Shown here: positions 1-6,989 of the stretch, piece by piece | How the letters are laid out: every line of letters begins with the position of its first letter | How positions within the stretch are numbered: position 1 is the stretch's first letter | Assembly: GCA_947483455.1 (NCBI GenBank) | Contig: CANKNK010000047.1 | Span: 1-9,507, forward strand | From: Comamonadaceae bacterium | Lineage (GTDB): Bacteria > Pseudomonadota > Gammaproteobacteria > Burkholderiales > Burkholderiaceae_C | Direction: 5' to 3' | DNA length: 9,507 nt | Program-made: the position numbers and the translations under genes | The notes under the pieces: generated by a model | Databases searched by the model: none | Seen by the model: the letters and a program-made list of their open reading frames with translations, nothing else | Told to the model about the DNA's origin: nothing

Positions 1-48
1 CGCTGCGCAGGAGCTATACGATTCAAAAACTTCGAAAACACAGAGCCC

Positions 49-64
49 TTCGGAAGTTTCCGAA
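49..64. repeat. Perfect 7-bp inverted repeat, operator-like
   Basis: TTCGGAA and TTCCGAA are exact reverse complements separated by GT, giving a 16-bp near-perfect palindrome. It lies immediately downstream of the predicted start of the leftward promoter at 74-82, a common place for a repressor operator. It has no T-tract on either side, so it is not a convincing terminator. Which protein would bind it is unknown. Confidence 0.3.
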
Positions 65-73
65 AAGCCTTCT

Positions 74-82
74 AATATACCA
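74..82 (-). promoter_or_regulatory. Possible extended -10 promoter reading leftward out of the window
   Basis: On the minus strand the sequence TGGTATATT forms a good extended -10 element (TGG followed by TATATT). No convincing -35 lies at normal spacing; the nearest TTG-type hexamer (TTGCGT) is 21 nt upstream. The predicted start would be near position 67, just before the palindrome at 49-64. It would drive a gene lying left of the window. The segment is AT-richer than the coding DNA around it. Sequence evidence only; the gene served is not visible. Confidence 0.3.
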
Positions 83-87
83 GATAT

Positions 88-112
88 TGGGAAAGCCAGG
101 ACGCAAGTCCGG
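88..112 (-). terminator. Weak candidate terminator hairpin after the carboxypeptidase gene
   Basis: About 17 nt past the carboxypeptidase stop codon, GGAC-GCAA-GTCC (plus-strand reading) forms a short stem with a four-base loop, extendable by flanking CC and GG with one bulge. On the minus strand it is followed only by CTTTCCC, so the U-tract is poor. It may be a weak or Rho-assisted end, or just a chance hairpin. Confidence 0.2.
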
Positions 113-128
113 GCAGCGCGTCGGGCGA

Positions 129-1295
129 TCAGCGTATCCAGAGGCGCAAAGCGTCCCAGGCGCGCCCGAAAATACCGGCCTGATCGACCGCTTCTAGGGC
201 TTGCAAAGGCATTTGCGCCACCTCCACCCCGCCAGAGAGCACGCGCAGGGTAGCCACCTCCTGGCCTTTGGTAATGGGGGCCAAAAGCGGCTCTTTGCGC
301 ACCACCTCGGTCGTGACTTTGCCGCCGCTGCCTGCGGGCAAAGCCATCAGGACGCCCTGCGGATGGCCGACGCGCACCGTGGAAGCGCTACCTTTCCAGA
401 CTTGGGCCGTGACCACCGCCTGCCCAGGATCGAACAATTTGACCGGCTCAAAGGCGGTAAAGCCCCAGTTCAGCAGCTTTTGCGATTCATTGGCACGGGC
501 ATTTTCATTGGCCGTACCAAGAACAATGGACAGCAGGCGCCGGCTCGGACTGGCCCCTTGCGAGCCCAGGCTGGCGTAGTCGCGCCGGGCAGTGGCCACC
601 ATGCAATAGCCAGCTGCCTCGGTATAGCCGGTTTTAAGACCATCTACCGTGGGGTCGCGTTGCAATAAGAGGTTGCGGTTGCTGTCGTTGGCCGCCGGGG
701 TGCCCGGATAGCGGTACTTCTTCAGGGCGTAATAGCCCACGTACTGCGGAAAATCCGCCATAAGGCGCGTGGCCAAGATGCCCAGGTCGCGCGCGGTAGT
801 GGTGTGGCCGGGCTCAGTCAGGCCTTCAGGGTTTTTGTAGCTGGTGCCTTTTAGTCCCAGCACCTGGGCCTGTGCGTTCATCATTTGCACGAAGCGCGGC
901 ACGTCGCCACCCACGCCTTCGGCGAGCGCGATAGTGGCGTCATTGCCTGACTGCACCACCATGCCCTTGATCAGGTCCTCTACGGGGACTTGCATTTTGG
1001 GGTCAATGAACATGCGCGATCCCGGCATTTTCCAAGCGCGCTCGCTCACAGCAAGCTTTTGGTCCAGGCTGATCTTGCCGGACTTGAGCGCGTCAAACAC
1101 CAGGTACGCGGTCATCAGCTTGGTGAGTGACGCCGGCTCAACCTGCATGTCCGCGTCTTTGGCGGCTAGCACCTGGTGCGCCGATACATCGAGCAACAAA
1201 TAAGCCCGCGCAGCGATTTCGGGTGGCTGGGGGGCTTGCGCATGGGCGCTGGCCAGCATGCAAATGGCTAGCAAGCCGGAAGCAAGAAATTTCAT
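129..1295 (-). CDS. D-alanyl-D-alanine carboxypeptidase, PBP5/6-like (serine-type, peptidase S11)
   Basis: This periplasmic penicillin-binding protein removes the terminal D-Ala from peptidoglycan pentapeptides. All three active-site motifs are present: S-L-T-K at residues 56-59 (Ser56 nucleophile), S-G-N at 116-118 and K-T-G at 221-223. Residues 1-19 form a signal peptide with a hydrophobic core ending in an A-H-A cleavage site. The region after about 280 matches the PBP5 C-terminal beta domain, and the last 17 residues (QAGIFGRAWDALRLWIR) look like the amphipathic helix that anchors these enzymes to the inner membrane. At 388 aa it has normal family length. The ATG is preceded by AAGG 10 nt upstream (1306-1309). 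It follows the alpha/beta hydrolase after 89 nt, so it may be read through from that operon or use its own promoter. The choice among dacA, dacC and dacD names cannot be made here. Confidence 0.95.
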   Translation of the reverse strand: MKFLASGLLAICMLASAHAQAPQPPEIAARAYLLLDVSAHQVLAAKDADMQVEPASLTKLMTAYLVFDALKSGKISLDQKLAVSERAWKMPGSRMFIDPKMQVPVEDLIKGMVVQSGNDATIALAEGVGGDVPRFVQMMNAQAQVLGLKGTSYKNPEGLTEPGHTTTARDLGILATRLMADFPQYVGYYALKKYRYPGTPAANDSNRNLLLQRDPTVDGLKTGYTEAAGYCMVATARRDYASLGSQGASPSRRLLSIVLGTANENARANESQKLLNWGFTAFEPVKLFDPGQAVVTAQVWKGSASTVRVGHPQGVLMALPAGSGGKVTTEVVRKEPLLAPITKGQEVATLRVLSGGVEVAQMPLQALEAVDQAGIFGRAWDALRLWIR

Positions 1296-1344
1296 GAATT
1301 GAGAACCTTAGGAAGCGGTGCGTGGCCTGCGGCGGTGCGCGGCC

Positions 1345-1352
1345 ATTATGTA
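1345..1352 (-). promoter_or_regulatory. Possible -10 element for the carboxypeptidase gene
   Basis: In the 89-nt gap before the carboxypeptidase, the minus strand reads TACATAAT, containing a -10-like CATAAT. The position 17 nt further upstream (CCGATG) is a poor -35. If used, the leader would be about 45 nt and would include the AAGG ribosome site. Weak evidence. Confidence 0.25.
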
Positions 1353-1384
1353 AAAAGGAATGGTGTGCATCGGCGTGCCAGCGC

Positions 1385-2041
1385 TTATGCCGAAGGCACA
1401 GCCACATGGCGAGCGACCAGGTCGCGCAACAAGGGCAATTGTCCGTGAAAAAAATGTCCCACGCCGGGCAAGACCACGACGGGCAGGTTCTGCGGGCGCG
1501 CCCATTGCAGAGCGGTGGCCAGGGGCACGGTGTCATCCTCCTCGCCATGCAGCACCAGGGTATTGGTATGCAGCGCTGGCGGAATATAGGGCACCTCAAA
1601 GCGCCCCGCCGCCGTGCCGACCAACACGACGCGGCTTATAGCGCGCAGTGGATGCAAAGTCTGTACCGCGTGTGAAGTCACAAAAGCGCCGAAGGAAAAA
1701 CCTGCCAAGGCGAGCGCGCCCTGCTCGGTACCGGCGGGCGAAAAATAGTCGATGACCGCAAGCAGGTCTTTTTGCTCACCGCGCCCTTCGTCATAGACGC
1801 CTTCGCTATGACCCACGCCGCGGAAATTAAAGCGCACCGCCATCCAGCCAGCCTGCACAAAGGCGCGCGCCAGGGTTTGCACCACCTTGTTGTCCATGGT
1901 GCCGCCAAAAAGCGGGTGCGGATGGGCAATTACCGCTACACCCACTGGCGTTTGCCCGGGCTCCAGGGCTGGCATATCCACCAGGGCTTGTAAATTTCCT
2001 GCTGGGCCTTGAAGTGCCAGCTGCTGGGTACGCGGATTCAT
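1385..2041 (-). CDS. Alpha/beta hydrolase of the COG2945 type
   Basis: A small (218 aa) cytoplasmic alpha/beta-hydrolase-fold protein of unknown substrate. The nucleophile elbow is G-F-S-F-G at residues 114-118 (Ser116). The likely acid is Asp169 in HGEEDDTVP, and the base His196 in PGVGHFFHG, giving a complete catalytic triad in the expected order. The N-terminal strand with HPHPLFGGTMDN (40-51) and RFNFRGVGHSEG (70-81) is characteristic of this dienelactone-hydrolase-like family. There is no signal peptide and no membrane segment. It starts 6 nt after the stop of the ferredoxin gene, so the two are surely co-transcribed. Esterase or thioesterase activity is likely from the fold, but the physiological substrate is not known for the family. 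The fold call is very secure. Confidence 0.9.
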   Translation of the reverse strand: MNPRTQQLALQGPAGNLQALVDMPALEPGQTPVGVAVIAHPHPLFGGTMDNKVVQTLARAFVQAGWMAVRFNFRGVGHSEGVYDEGRGEQKDLLAVIDYFSPAGTEQGALALAGFSFGAFVTSHAVQTLHPLRAISRVVLVGTAAGRFEVPYIPPALHTNTLVLHGEEDDTVPLATALQWARPQNLPVVVLPGVGHFFHGQLPLLRDLVARHVAVPSA

Positions 2042-2047
2042 GCGCGC

Positions 2048-2410
2048 TTAGCGTCCCACGTTAGGGGGCAGGCGCAGGCGCTCGACCGGTTTGCCTCCAA
2101 GCAAATGGCTGTCAACGATTTCATCAATATCTGCGTCGTCCACATAGGTGTACCAGACCGCCTCCGGATAAACCACCGCCACTGGGCCGCCAGCACAACG
2201 GTCCAGACAACCGGCTTTGTTCACGCGTACCTGGCCGGGGCCAGTGAAGTCGGCATCCCGGATGCGCTTTTTGCAACGGTCAAAGCCCGCTTGTGCTTGG
2301 TGTTGCGCGCAGCATTCTTCCCCGCTTTTACGTTCGTTGAGGCAGAAAAAGATATGGCGCGCGTAATAGCTTTTGTCTGTGGCTGGCGCAATGGGGGCAG
2401 AGGCATTCAT
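2048..2410 (-). CDS. Thioredoxin-fold [2Fe-2S] ferredoxin
   Basis: A 120-aa electron-transfer protein resembling the thioredoxin-like (Shethna/NuoE-type) [2Fe-2S] ferredoxins. The likely cluster ligands are Cys23, Cys33 or Cys34, Cys68 and Cys72; the last two sit in the characteristic G-C-L-D-R-C. The start of the domain (YYARHIFFCLNER, 15-27) and the tail VWYTYVDDADIDEIVDSHL (86-104) are typical. The partner protein is unknown. Its ATG overlaps the stop of the VanZ-domain gene as ATGA, implying translational coupling, and the hydrolase begins 6 nt after its stop. No clear Shine-Dalgarno sequence was seen, which fits coupling. Cys46 is an extra cysteine, probably not a ligand. Confidence 0.9.
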   Translation of the reverse strand: MNASAPIAPATDKSYYARHIFFCLNERKSGEECCAQHQAQAGFDRCKKRIRDADFTGPGQVRVNKAGCLDRCAGGPVAVVYPEAVWYTYVDDADIDEIVDSHLLGGKPVERLRLPPNVGR

Positions 2411-3528
2411 ACGTCGATTTTAGGTTCTCCGTTTGCGATGCGAATCCGGCCCAGTACCAGCGCCATGGCAGCGTACGGCCAGAGCCAGCCCAGCCATTCG
2501 GCCAGGCCGTTAAAGCGCACAAAGCGACCTTGCTCCCAGGATTGCAAAGTCTGCGCAAAATAGGGGCTTTCCGGCGCCTGGTTCAGCAGCGCCACATGGC
2601 AGCACAGTAAAACGAAAACCAGGGCACACGCCCAGCGCCAGGGCATGCGCGCCAAGGCCATGGCCAATACCAAAGCGGCTGCCAGGCCAGCGGTGGTGGT
2701 GGCGTCCAGCCAAGACCACATATGCGTTGGTCCCCAGCTCAGCGCGGCTGACAGGCCGCTGGCACTGACGCCCACAGCCAGCACGGCCACGCTGAGCCAG
2801 ACGCGGTGGCTGGGTTTATGCAAAACCCCAAAACCCAGCAAACAAGGGGCCAACAAACCGGTAACCACGCAGGCCAGCGCAGCGCCTGTACCGAGCGGCC
2901 CCGTATCGATAGCGGGCAACAAACTGTGCAGCTGTGCTGCATCAAGCCAATGCGCCCCCAGGCCTAGCAATTCCTCGGCTAAGCCCTGCAAACCGCCCCA
3001 CACATGGCCCAAGCCAAATGGCACTGCAGAAGGGAACAGGAGTGCGGCCGGCCAACTGAGCAGCAAAACTAACACTCCGCGCGATTGCGGGGCCAGCCAG
3101 CGGTTTTGCCAGCGATCCCAGCGCACCAGGCCACCACGCCGCGCTAGATAAAGCGCAAGCAAGGCGCCAACCATGGTGCCCAGGGTGTTGAGCAACCAGT
3201 CCTCGCGTGAGGCTACGCGCTGGGGCAAATAGCTTTGCAATGTTTCCAGCACCAGCGAGAGCAGCGAGCCACAAGCCACGGCCAGCCAAGCTGGGGGCAC
3301 CCGGTGCCGGGTGCGCAATGCCAGCCAGGCTAGCAAAGCCCCCAGCGGCAAATAACCGGCGATATTGATGGCGACATCGAAGCCGGTCCAGTAGCGCGGC
3401 AGCGGTGCGGCCAGAAAGGACCAGGGGGCAATGCCCTGGTCACGCCAGTGGGCAAAGGGGTACAGGCTGGCATAGACCACCAGCGTGCAGTACATCCAGG
3501 TGAGGGGCCAGGCAGCGGATTTGTGCAT
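2407..3528 (-). CDS. VanZ-domain integral membrane protein
   Basis: A 373-aa polytopic membrane protein with a VanZ-like domain in roughly residues 8-130. The signature features are SLYPF (21-25), a D-x-x-x-N pair followed by PLG (Asp51, Asn55, 61-63), and the segment with Glu95, Gln98, Arg104, Ser107, Asp110 and N-T-x-G at 114-117. VanZ was named for low-level teicoplanin resistance in enterococci, but most family members have no assigned role, so resistance should not be inferred. Residues 150-373 add several more hydrophobic segments (about 150-168, 215-236, 243-262, 278-294, 299-315 and 343-360) without a domain I recognise. The gene starts 12 nt after the hemJ stop and overlaps the ferredoxin gene by 4 nt. 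An AGGG lies just before the ATG. Confidence 0.85.
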   Translation of the reverse strand: MHKSAAWPLTWMYCTLVVYASLYPFAHWRDQGIAPWSFLAAPLPRYWTGFDVAINIAGYLPLGALLAWLALRTRHRVPPAWLAVACGSLLSLVLETLQSYLPQRVASREDWLLNTLGTMVGALLALYLARRGGLVRWDRWQNRWLAPQSRGVLVLLLSWPAALLFPSAVPFGLGHVWGGLQGLAEELLGLGAHWLDAAQLHSLLPAIDTGPLGTGAALACVVTGLLAPCLLGFGVLHKPSHRVWLSVAVLAVGVSASGLSAALSWGPTHMWSWLDATTTAGLAAALVLAMALARMPWRWACALVFVLLCCHVALLNQAPESPYFAQTLQSWEQGRFVRFNGLAEWLGWLWPYAAMALVLGRIRIANGEPKIDV

Positions 3529-3540
3529 GGCCCTATCCGT

Positions 3541-3969
3541 TTAAAAAGGCTTGAGCACCACCAGCAATACTGCTGCCACCAGGAATAGCACTGGAATTTC
3601 GTTAAACCAGCGGAACCAGACATGGCTGCGTAAGGCTGTCTGCACTTGTAACTGGCGCAGGATGCGGGCGCACAAGTGGTGGTAGCCCAGGGTCAGGATG
3701 ACAACCACGAGTTTGGCATGCATCCAGCCATTGCCCGGTCCTAGGCCGACCCCGTAGTACAGCCACAAAGTCAGCCCCAAGCCCAGTGCCGGAACGGCAA
3801 GCACCGTACTAAAGCGCAATAGCTTGCGCGCCATAAGCAGCAAGCGGGCGCGTTCGGCCTCGGAGCCGGGTTCCACCATCGCCAGGTTCACAAAAATGCG
3901 CGGCAAATAAAACAGTCCCGCAAACCAGCTGGCGACGAAAACAATGTGGAAGGCTTTGACCCAGAGCAT
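3541..3969 (-). CDS. hemJ: Protoporphyrinogen IX oxidase HemJ (CopD-like membrane protein)
   Basis: HemJ oxidises protoporphyrinogen IX to protoporphyrin IX, the step before ferrochelatase, in the inner membrane. The 142-aa protein has about four hydrophobic helices and the family hallmarks: WVKAFHIVFVASWFAGLFYL (3-22, with His8), the WMHAKL segment (82-87, His84 and Lys86), and WFNEIPV near the C-terminus (121-127). The open frame extends upstream to 4068, but those 33 residues are not family-like and would run through the terminator of the divergent-region RNA, so I chose the internal ATG at 3969. No Shine-Dalgarno is visible; a TACACT -10-like element ends 6 nt before the ATG, so the mRNA could be leaderless. 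Divergence from hemB supports the haem role. A generic CopD-family label is the alternative. Confidence 0.85.
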   Translation of the reverse strand: MLWVKAFHIVFVASWFAGLFYLPRIFVNLAMVEPGSEAERARLLLMARKLLRFSTVLAVPALGLGLTLWLYYGVGLGPGNGWMHAKLVVVILTLGYHHLCARILRQLQVQTALRSHVWFRWFNEIPVLFLVAAVLLVVLKPF

Positions 3970-3975
3970 ATTCAA

Positions 3976-3981
3976 AGTGTA
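3976..3981 (-). promoter_or_regulatory. Possible -10 of hemJ, implying a leaderless mRNA
   Basis: TACACT on the minus strand matches the -10 consensus at four of six positions and lies 6 nt from the hemJ ATG, so transcription would begin at or next to the start codon. No good -35 is seen 16-18 nt upstream. The intrinsic terminator at 4020-4047 separates hemJ from the sRNA promoter, so hemJ needs a promoter of its own or terminator read-through. Confidence 0.3.
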
Positions 3982-4019
3982 GCGGCAGCACCACCGGGCG
4001 CGGAGTCCGACCTGCGGGC

Positions 4020-4047
4020 AAAAAAAACCCCAGCACATGGCCGGGGT
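4020..4047 (-). terminator. Intrinsic terminator of the candidate sRNA
   Basis: On the minus strand ACCCC (4047-4043) pairs with GGGGT (4031-4027). After one mismatch a further GC/GC pair closes a 5-nt loop, and the hairpin runs straight into eight consecutive Ts (4027-4020). Its orientation is the same as hemJ but upstream of it, so it ends a transcript made inside the intergenic region rather than any protein-coding gene. Confidence 0.75.
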
Positions 4048-4117
4048 GATAAGCCTATTTGCTGTCACACATCAAGGCCCCGCTCAGGGAGGAAAAGCGG
4101 GGGGAACCGAAGCTCCC
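4020..4117 (-). ncRNA. Candidate small RNA (about 98 nt) with C-rich anti-Shine-Dalgarno loop
   Basis: A self-contained transcription unit between hemJ and hemB. From the predicted 5' end the RNA begins with hairpin 1: GGGAGC and GTTCCC (4117-4112 and 4107-4102) closing a UUCG tetraloop with a C-G closing pair, one of the most stable RNA loops. Hairpin 2 pairs CCCGCT with AGCGGG (4101-4096 and 4084-4079, extendable by one pair) and exposes an 11-nt loop TTTCCTCCCTG (4095-4085). A roughly 30-nt linker follows, then the intrinsic terminator. The CCUCCC loop could pair with Shine-Dalgarno sequences, as in other C-rich-loop bacterial sRNAs. No open reading frame of note is inside. I recall that a structured RNA motif has been reported near hemB genes, but cannot confirm it is this one. 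Antisense cis-regulation of the hemB side is less likely because the T-tract and promoter point leftward. Confidence 0.65.
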
Positions 4118-4124
4118 GGGTAAA

Positions 4125-4152
4125 AGTATACATTTCTGGAAAAAAAAGTCAC
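4125..4152 (-). promoter_or_regulatory. Promoter of the candidate sRNA
   Basis: On the minus strand, -35 GTGACT (4152-4147) and -10 TATACT (4130-4125) are separated by 16 nt. TATACT matches the sigma-70 consensus at five of six positions and GTGACT at four. Upstream lies an A/T-rich run (about 4153-4185) that resembles an UP element, suggesting a strong promoter. The first suitable purine start is G4117, seven nt past the -10, exactly at the base of hairpin 1. Confidence 0.6.
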
Positions 4153-4279
4153 GAAATTTTTGTTTTGATCAATAAATTTGTTTTATGTGTTGTAAATCGC
4201 ACATCGGCTTCGCGAACGCCAACACGAGCCGGAGACTTTGGCTTGGGCAATGGTTTATTCCCGCCGGGATACGAAATAA

Positions 4280-5311
<1,032 letters not shown>

Positions 5312-5334
5312 CCCAAGCCCATGCGGCGCTGTCC

Positions 5335-6084
5335 ATGAACGCCCCGGTCCTGCTGGTCACCGGCGGCTCGCGCGGCATTGGCGCGGCCACAGCGCTGGCC
5401 GCAGCGCGAGCGGGCTATGCGGTCGCGGTCAATTACCAATCGAACTCGCTGGCTGCCGATGAGGTGGTGCGCAGCATCCGCGACAGCGGCGGCCAGGCCA
5501 TGGCCTTGCAAGCCGATGTCAGCCGCGAAGAAGAGGTCTTGGCCATGTTTGCGCGCATGGACGCCAAGTGGGGGCCCTTGGCGGCCTTGGTGAACAACGC
5601 TGGCGTGGTCGATGTCAGCAGCCGTGTCGATGGTATGGGCGTAGCGCGCTTAACGCGCATGCTCAACACCCACGTACTGGGCAGCTTTGTATGTGCCCGC
5701 GAAGCGGTATTGCGCATGAGCACACGCCATGGTGGCAGCGGCGGCGGCATCGTCAACCTGTCCAGCGCTGCTTCCAAGCTCGGCAGCCCTGGCCAGTACG
5801 TGGACTATGCGGCCTGCAAGGGGGCGATTGACAGCTTCACGATCGGACTGGCCAAAGAAGTGGCTGCCGAGGGTATCCGCGTCAACGCAGTGCGCCCGGG
5901 CATCATTGAAACCGACATCCACGCCAGCGGCGGCGAGCCCGACCGGGCGCAGCGCCTGGCCCCGCAAGTGCCCATGCAGCGTCCGGGCAGTGCGCAGGAA
6001 GTGGCCCATGCGATTGTGTGGCTGCTGAGCCCGCAGGCCAGTTACTGCACCGGCGCGCTGCTGGACGTGGGCGGCGGGCGCTGA
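5335..6084 (+). CDS. Short-chain dehydrogenase/reductase (classical SDR)
   Basis: An NAD(P)-dependent oxidoreductase of 249 aa with a Rossmann fold and unknown substrate. The cofactor motif T-G-G-S-R-G-I-G is at residues 9-16, with NNAG at 87-90, Asn111, Ser143/Ser144, and the catalytic Y-A-A-C-K at 158-162. The Arg in the glycine-rich loop favours NADPH over NADH in classical SDRs (inference). The ending SYCTGALLDVGGGR is typical. I chose the ATG at 5335 because it puts the glycine motif 8 residues in. A GTG at 5308 extends the frame by 9 residues and overlaps the hemB stop as GTGA, which would imply translational coupling. Neither start has a good ribosome site. Placement directly behind hemB suggests co-transcription, not a haem function. 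Confidence 0.9.
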   Translation: MNAPVLLVTGGSRGIGAATALAAARAGYAVAVNYQSNSLAADEVVRSIRDSGGQAMALQADVSREEEVLAMFARMDAKWGPLAALVNNAGVVDVSSRVDGMGVARLTRMLNTHVLGSFVCAREAVLRMSTRHGGSGGGIVNLSSAASKLGSPGQYVDYAACKGAIDSFTIGLAKEVAAEGIRVNAVRPGIIETDIHASGGEPDRAQRLAPQVPMQRPGSAQEVAHAIVWLLSPQASYCTGALLDVGGGR

Positions 6085-6117
6085 GCGCACACTTGTATGC
6101 TTGGGGCGTCGCAGCCC

Positions 6118-6146
6118 TTGCCCCGATCCCAGTGACCGAACCTAAT
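6118..6146 (+). promoter_or_regulatory. Possible promoter of the crotonase-GMC gene pair
   Basis: TTGCCC (6118-6123) and CCTAAT (6141-6146) each match the sigma-70 consensus at four of six positions and are 17 nt apart. They sit in the 79-nt gap after the SDR. A hairpin of GGGGC (6103-6107) with GCCCC (6120-6124) overlaps the -35; it lacks a T-tract, so it is not a clear terminator. Moderate to weak evidence. Confidence 0.3.
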
Positions 6147-6163
6147 TCGCAGAAAGTATTTGT

Positions 6164-6949
6164 ATGGATACCAGCGCCCTGACCAGCCCCGATTTATCTG
6201 TTGAACTGCGCGGCCCGGTGCTATGGCTGACCATCACCCGCGAAGCGCGCCGCAATGCCATGAGCCATAGCGTGTTGTCCGGTATGGCAGCGGCAATTGG
6301 CGCTGCGCAAAGCGATCGCAGCGTGCGCGCCATTGTCATCACTGGCGCCGGCGAGAAAGCTTTTTGCGCCGGTGCTGATCTGCAAAACGCGCAGGCTTTT
6401 ACTACTGATTACTCCGAACCGCTAGGCCATTTGGCCCAATTACTCCGTGTCGCCAAAGCCAGCTATGTACCGCTAGTCGCGCGGGTCAACGGCGCATGCA
6501 TGGCCGGGGGCATGGGCCTTTTGTCCATGTGCGATATGGCGGTGGCCGCAGAGCATGCGGTATTTGGTTTGCCTGAGGTCAAAGTGGGCGTGTTTCCGGC
6601 CCAAGTACTAAGCGTCTTGCAGCACCTGGTTCCGCGGCGCACGCTGGTGGAAATGTGCATTACCGGCGAACCCATTAGCAGCCTGCAGGCCCTGGAGTTT
6701 GGTCTGGTCAATTACCTAGACCGCGATGTGGATGCCAAGCTGCAGTGGCTGCTGGAACGCCTGCTGGACAAGTCGCCCGCTGCGGTGCGGCGCGGGCTAT
6801 ACATGCTCAAGAAAATGGAGACCATGGCATTTGAAGAATCCATGGCTTTTACCGAGAGCCAAATTGCGCTCTTTACCCTCACAGAAGACGCGCGCGAAGG
6901 CCAGCTAGCCTTTCAGGAAAAGCGCAAACCCCAATGGAGTGGAAAGTAA
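6164..6949 (+). CDS. Enoyl-CoA hydratase/isomerase (crotonase) family protein
   Basis: A 261-aa crotonase-fold enzyme acting on acyl-CoA thioesters. The oxyanion-hole segments are FCAGADL (67-73) and the A-G-G-M-G stretch (114-118). The second catalytic glutamate of enoyl-CoA hydratase (Glu164 in the rat enzyme) is kept as Glu138 in LPEVKVGVFP, but the first (rat Glu144) aligns with Gly118. That pattern occurs in several crotonase subgroups that are not standard beta-oxidation hydratases, so hydratase, isomerase or another activity on a branched acyl-CoA is possible. An AGAAAG about 7 nt before the ATG is a plausible ribosome site. It is followed after 40 nt by the GMC oxidoreductase gene, so the two are probably co-transcribed. 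Full length; no sign of decay. Confidence 0.9.
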   Translation: MDTSALTSPDLSVELRGPVLWLTITREARRNAMSHSVLSGMAAAIGAAQSDRSVRAIVITGAGEKAFCAGADLQNAQAFTTDYSEPLGHLAQLLRVAKASYVPLVARVNGACMAGGMGLLSMCDMAVAAEHAVFGLPEVKVGVFPAQVLSVLQHLVPRRTLVEMCITGEPISSLQALEFGLVNYLDRDVDAKLQWLLERLLDKSPAAVRRGLYMLKKMETMAFEESMAFTESQIALFTLTEDAREGQLAFQEKRKPQWSGK

Positions 6950-6989
6950 GTCCCTACCGGCTGGCGGAACCCACTTGCACCCACAGCGC

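Noticed and set aside
1..128. Open frames at the left edge that could be the tail of a rightward gene
   Set aside because: All three plus-strand frames are partly open (one stops at 73-75, another near 197), none resembles a known protein, and one simply continues antisense into the carboxypeptidase gene. No choice among them is supported.
3970..4068. Upstream extension of hemJ by 33 residues
   Set aside because: The extra residues do not match the family, run through the sRNA terminator and include a proline/cysteine/tryptophan-rich stretch; the internal ATG gives the usual protein length.
4165..4172. TTGATCAA as an FNR/ANR site upstream of hemB
   Set aside because: The consensus needs TTGAT and ATCAA separated by four bases; here the half-sites are fused, so it is only a short palindrome in A/T-rich DNA.
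6939..6989. GTG start for the GMC oxidoreductase overlapping the crotonase gene
   Set aside because: It would add 17 residues unlike the family N-terminus; the ATG at 6990 leads directly into the FAD-binding strand.
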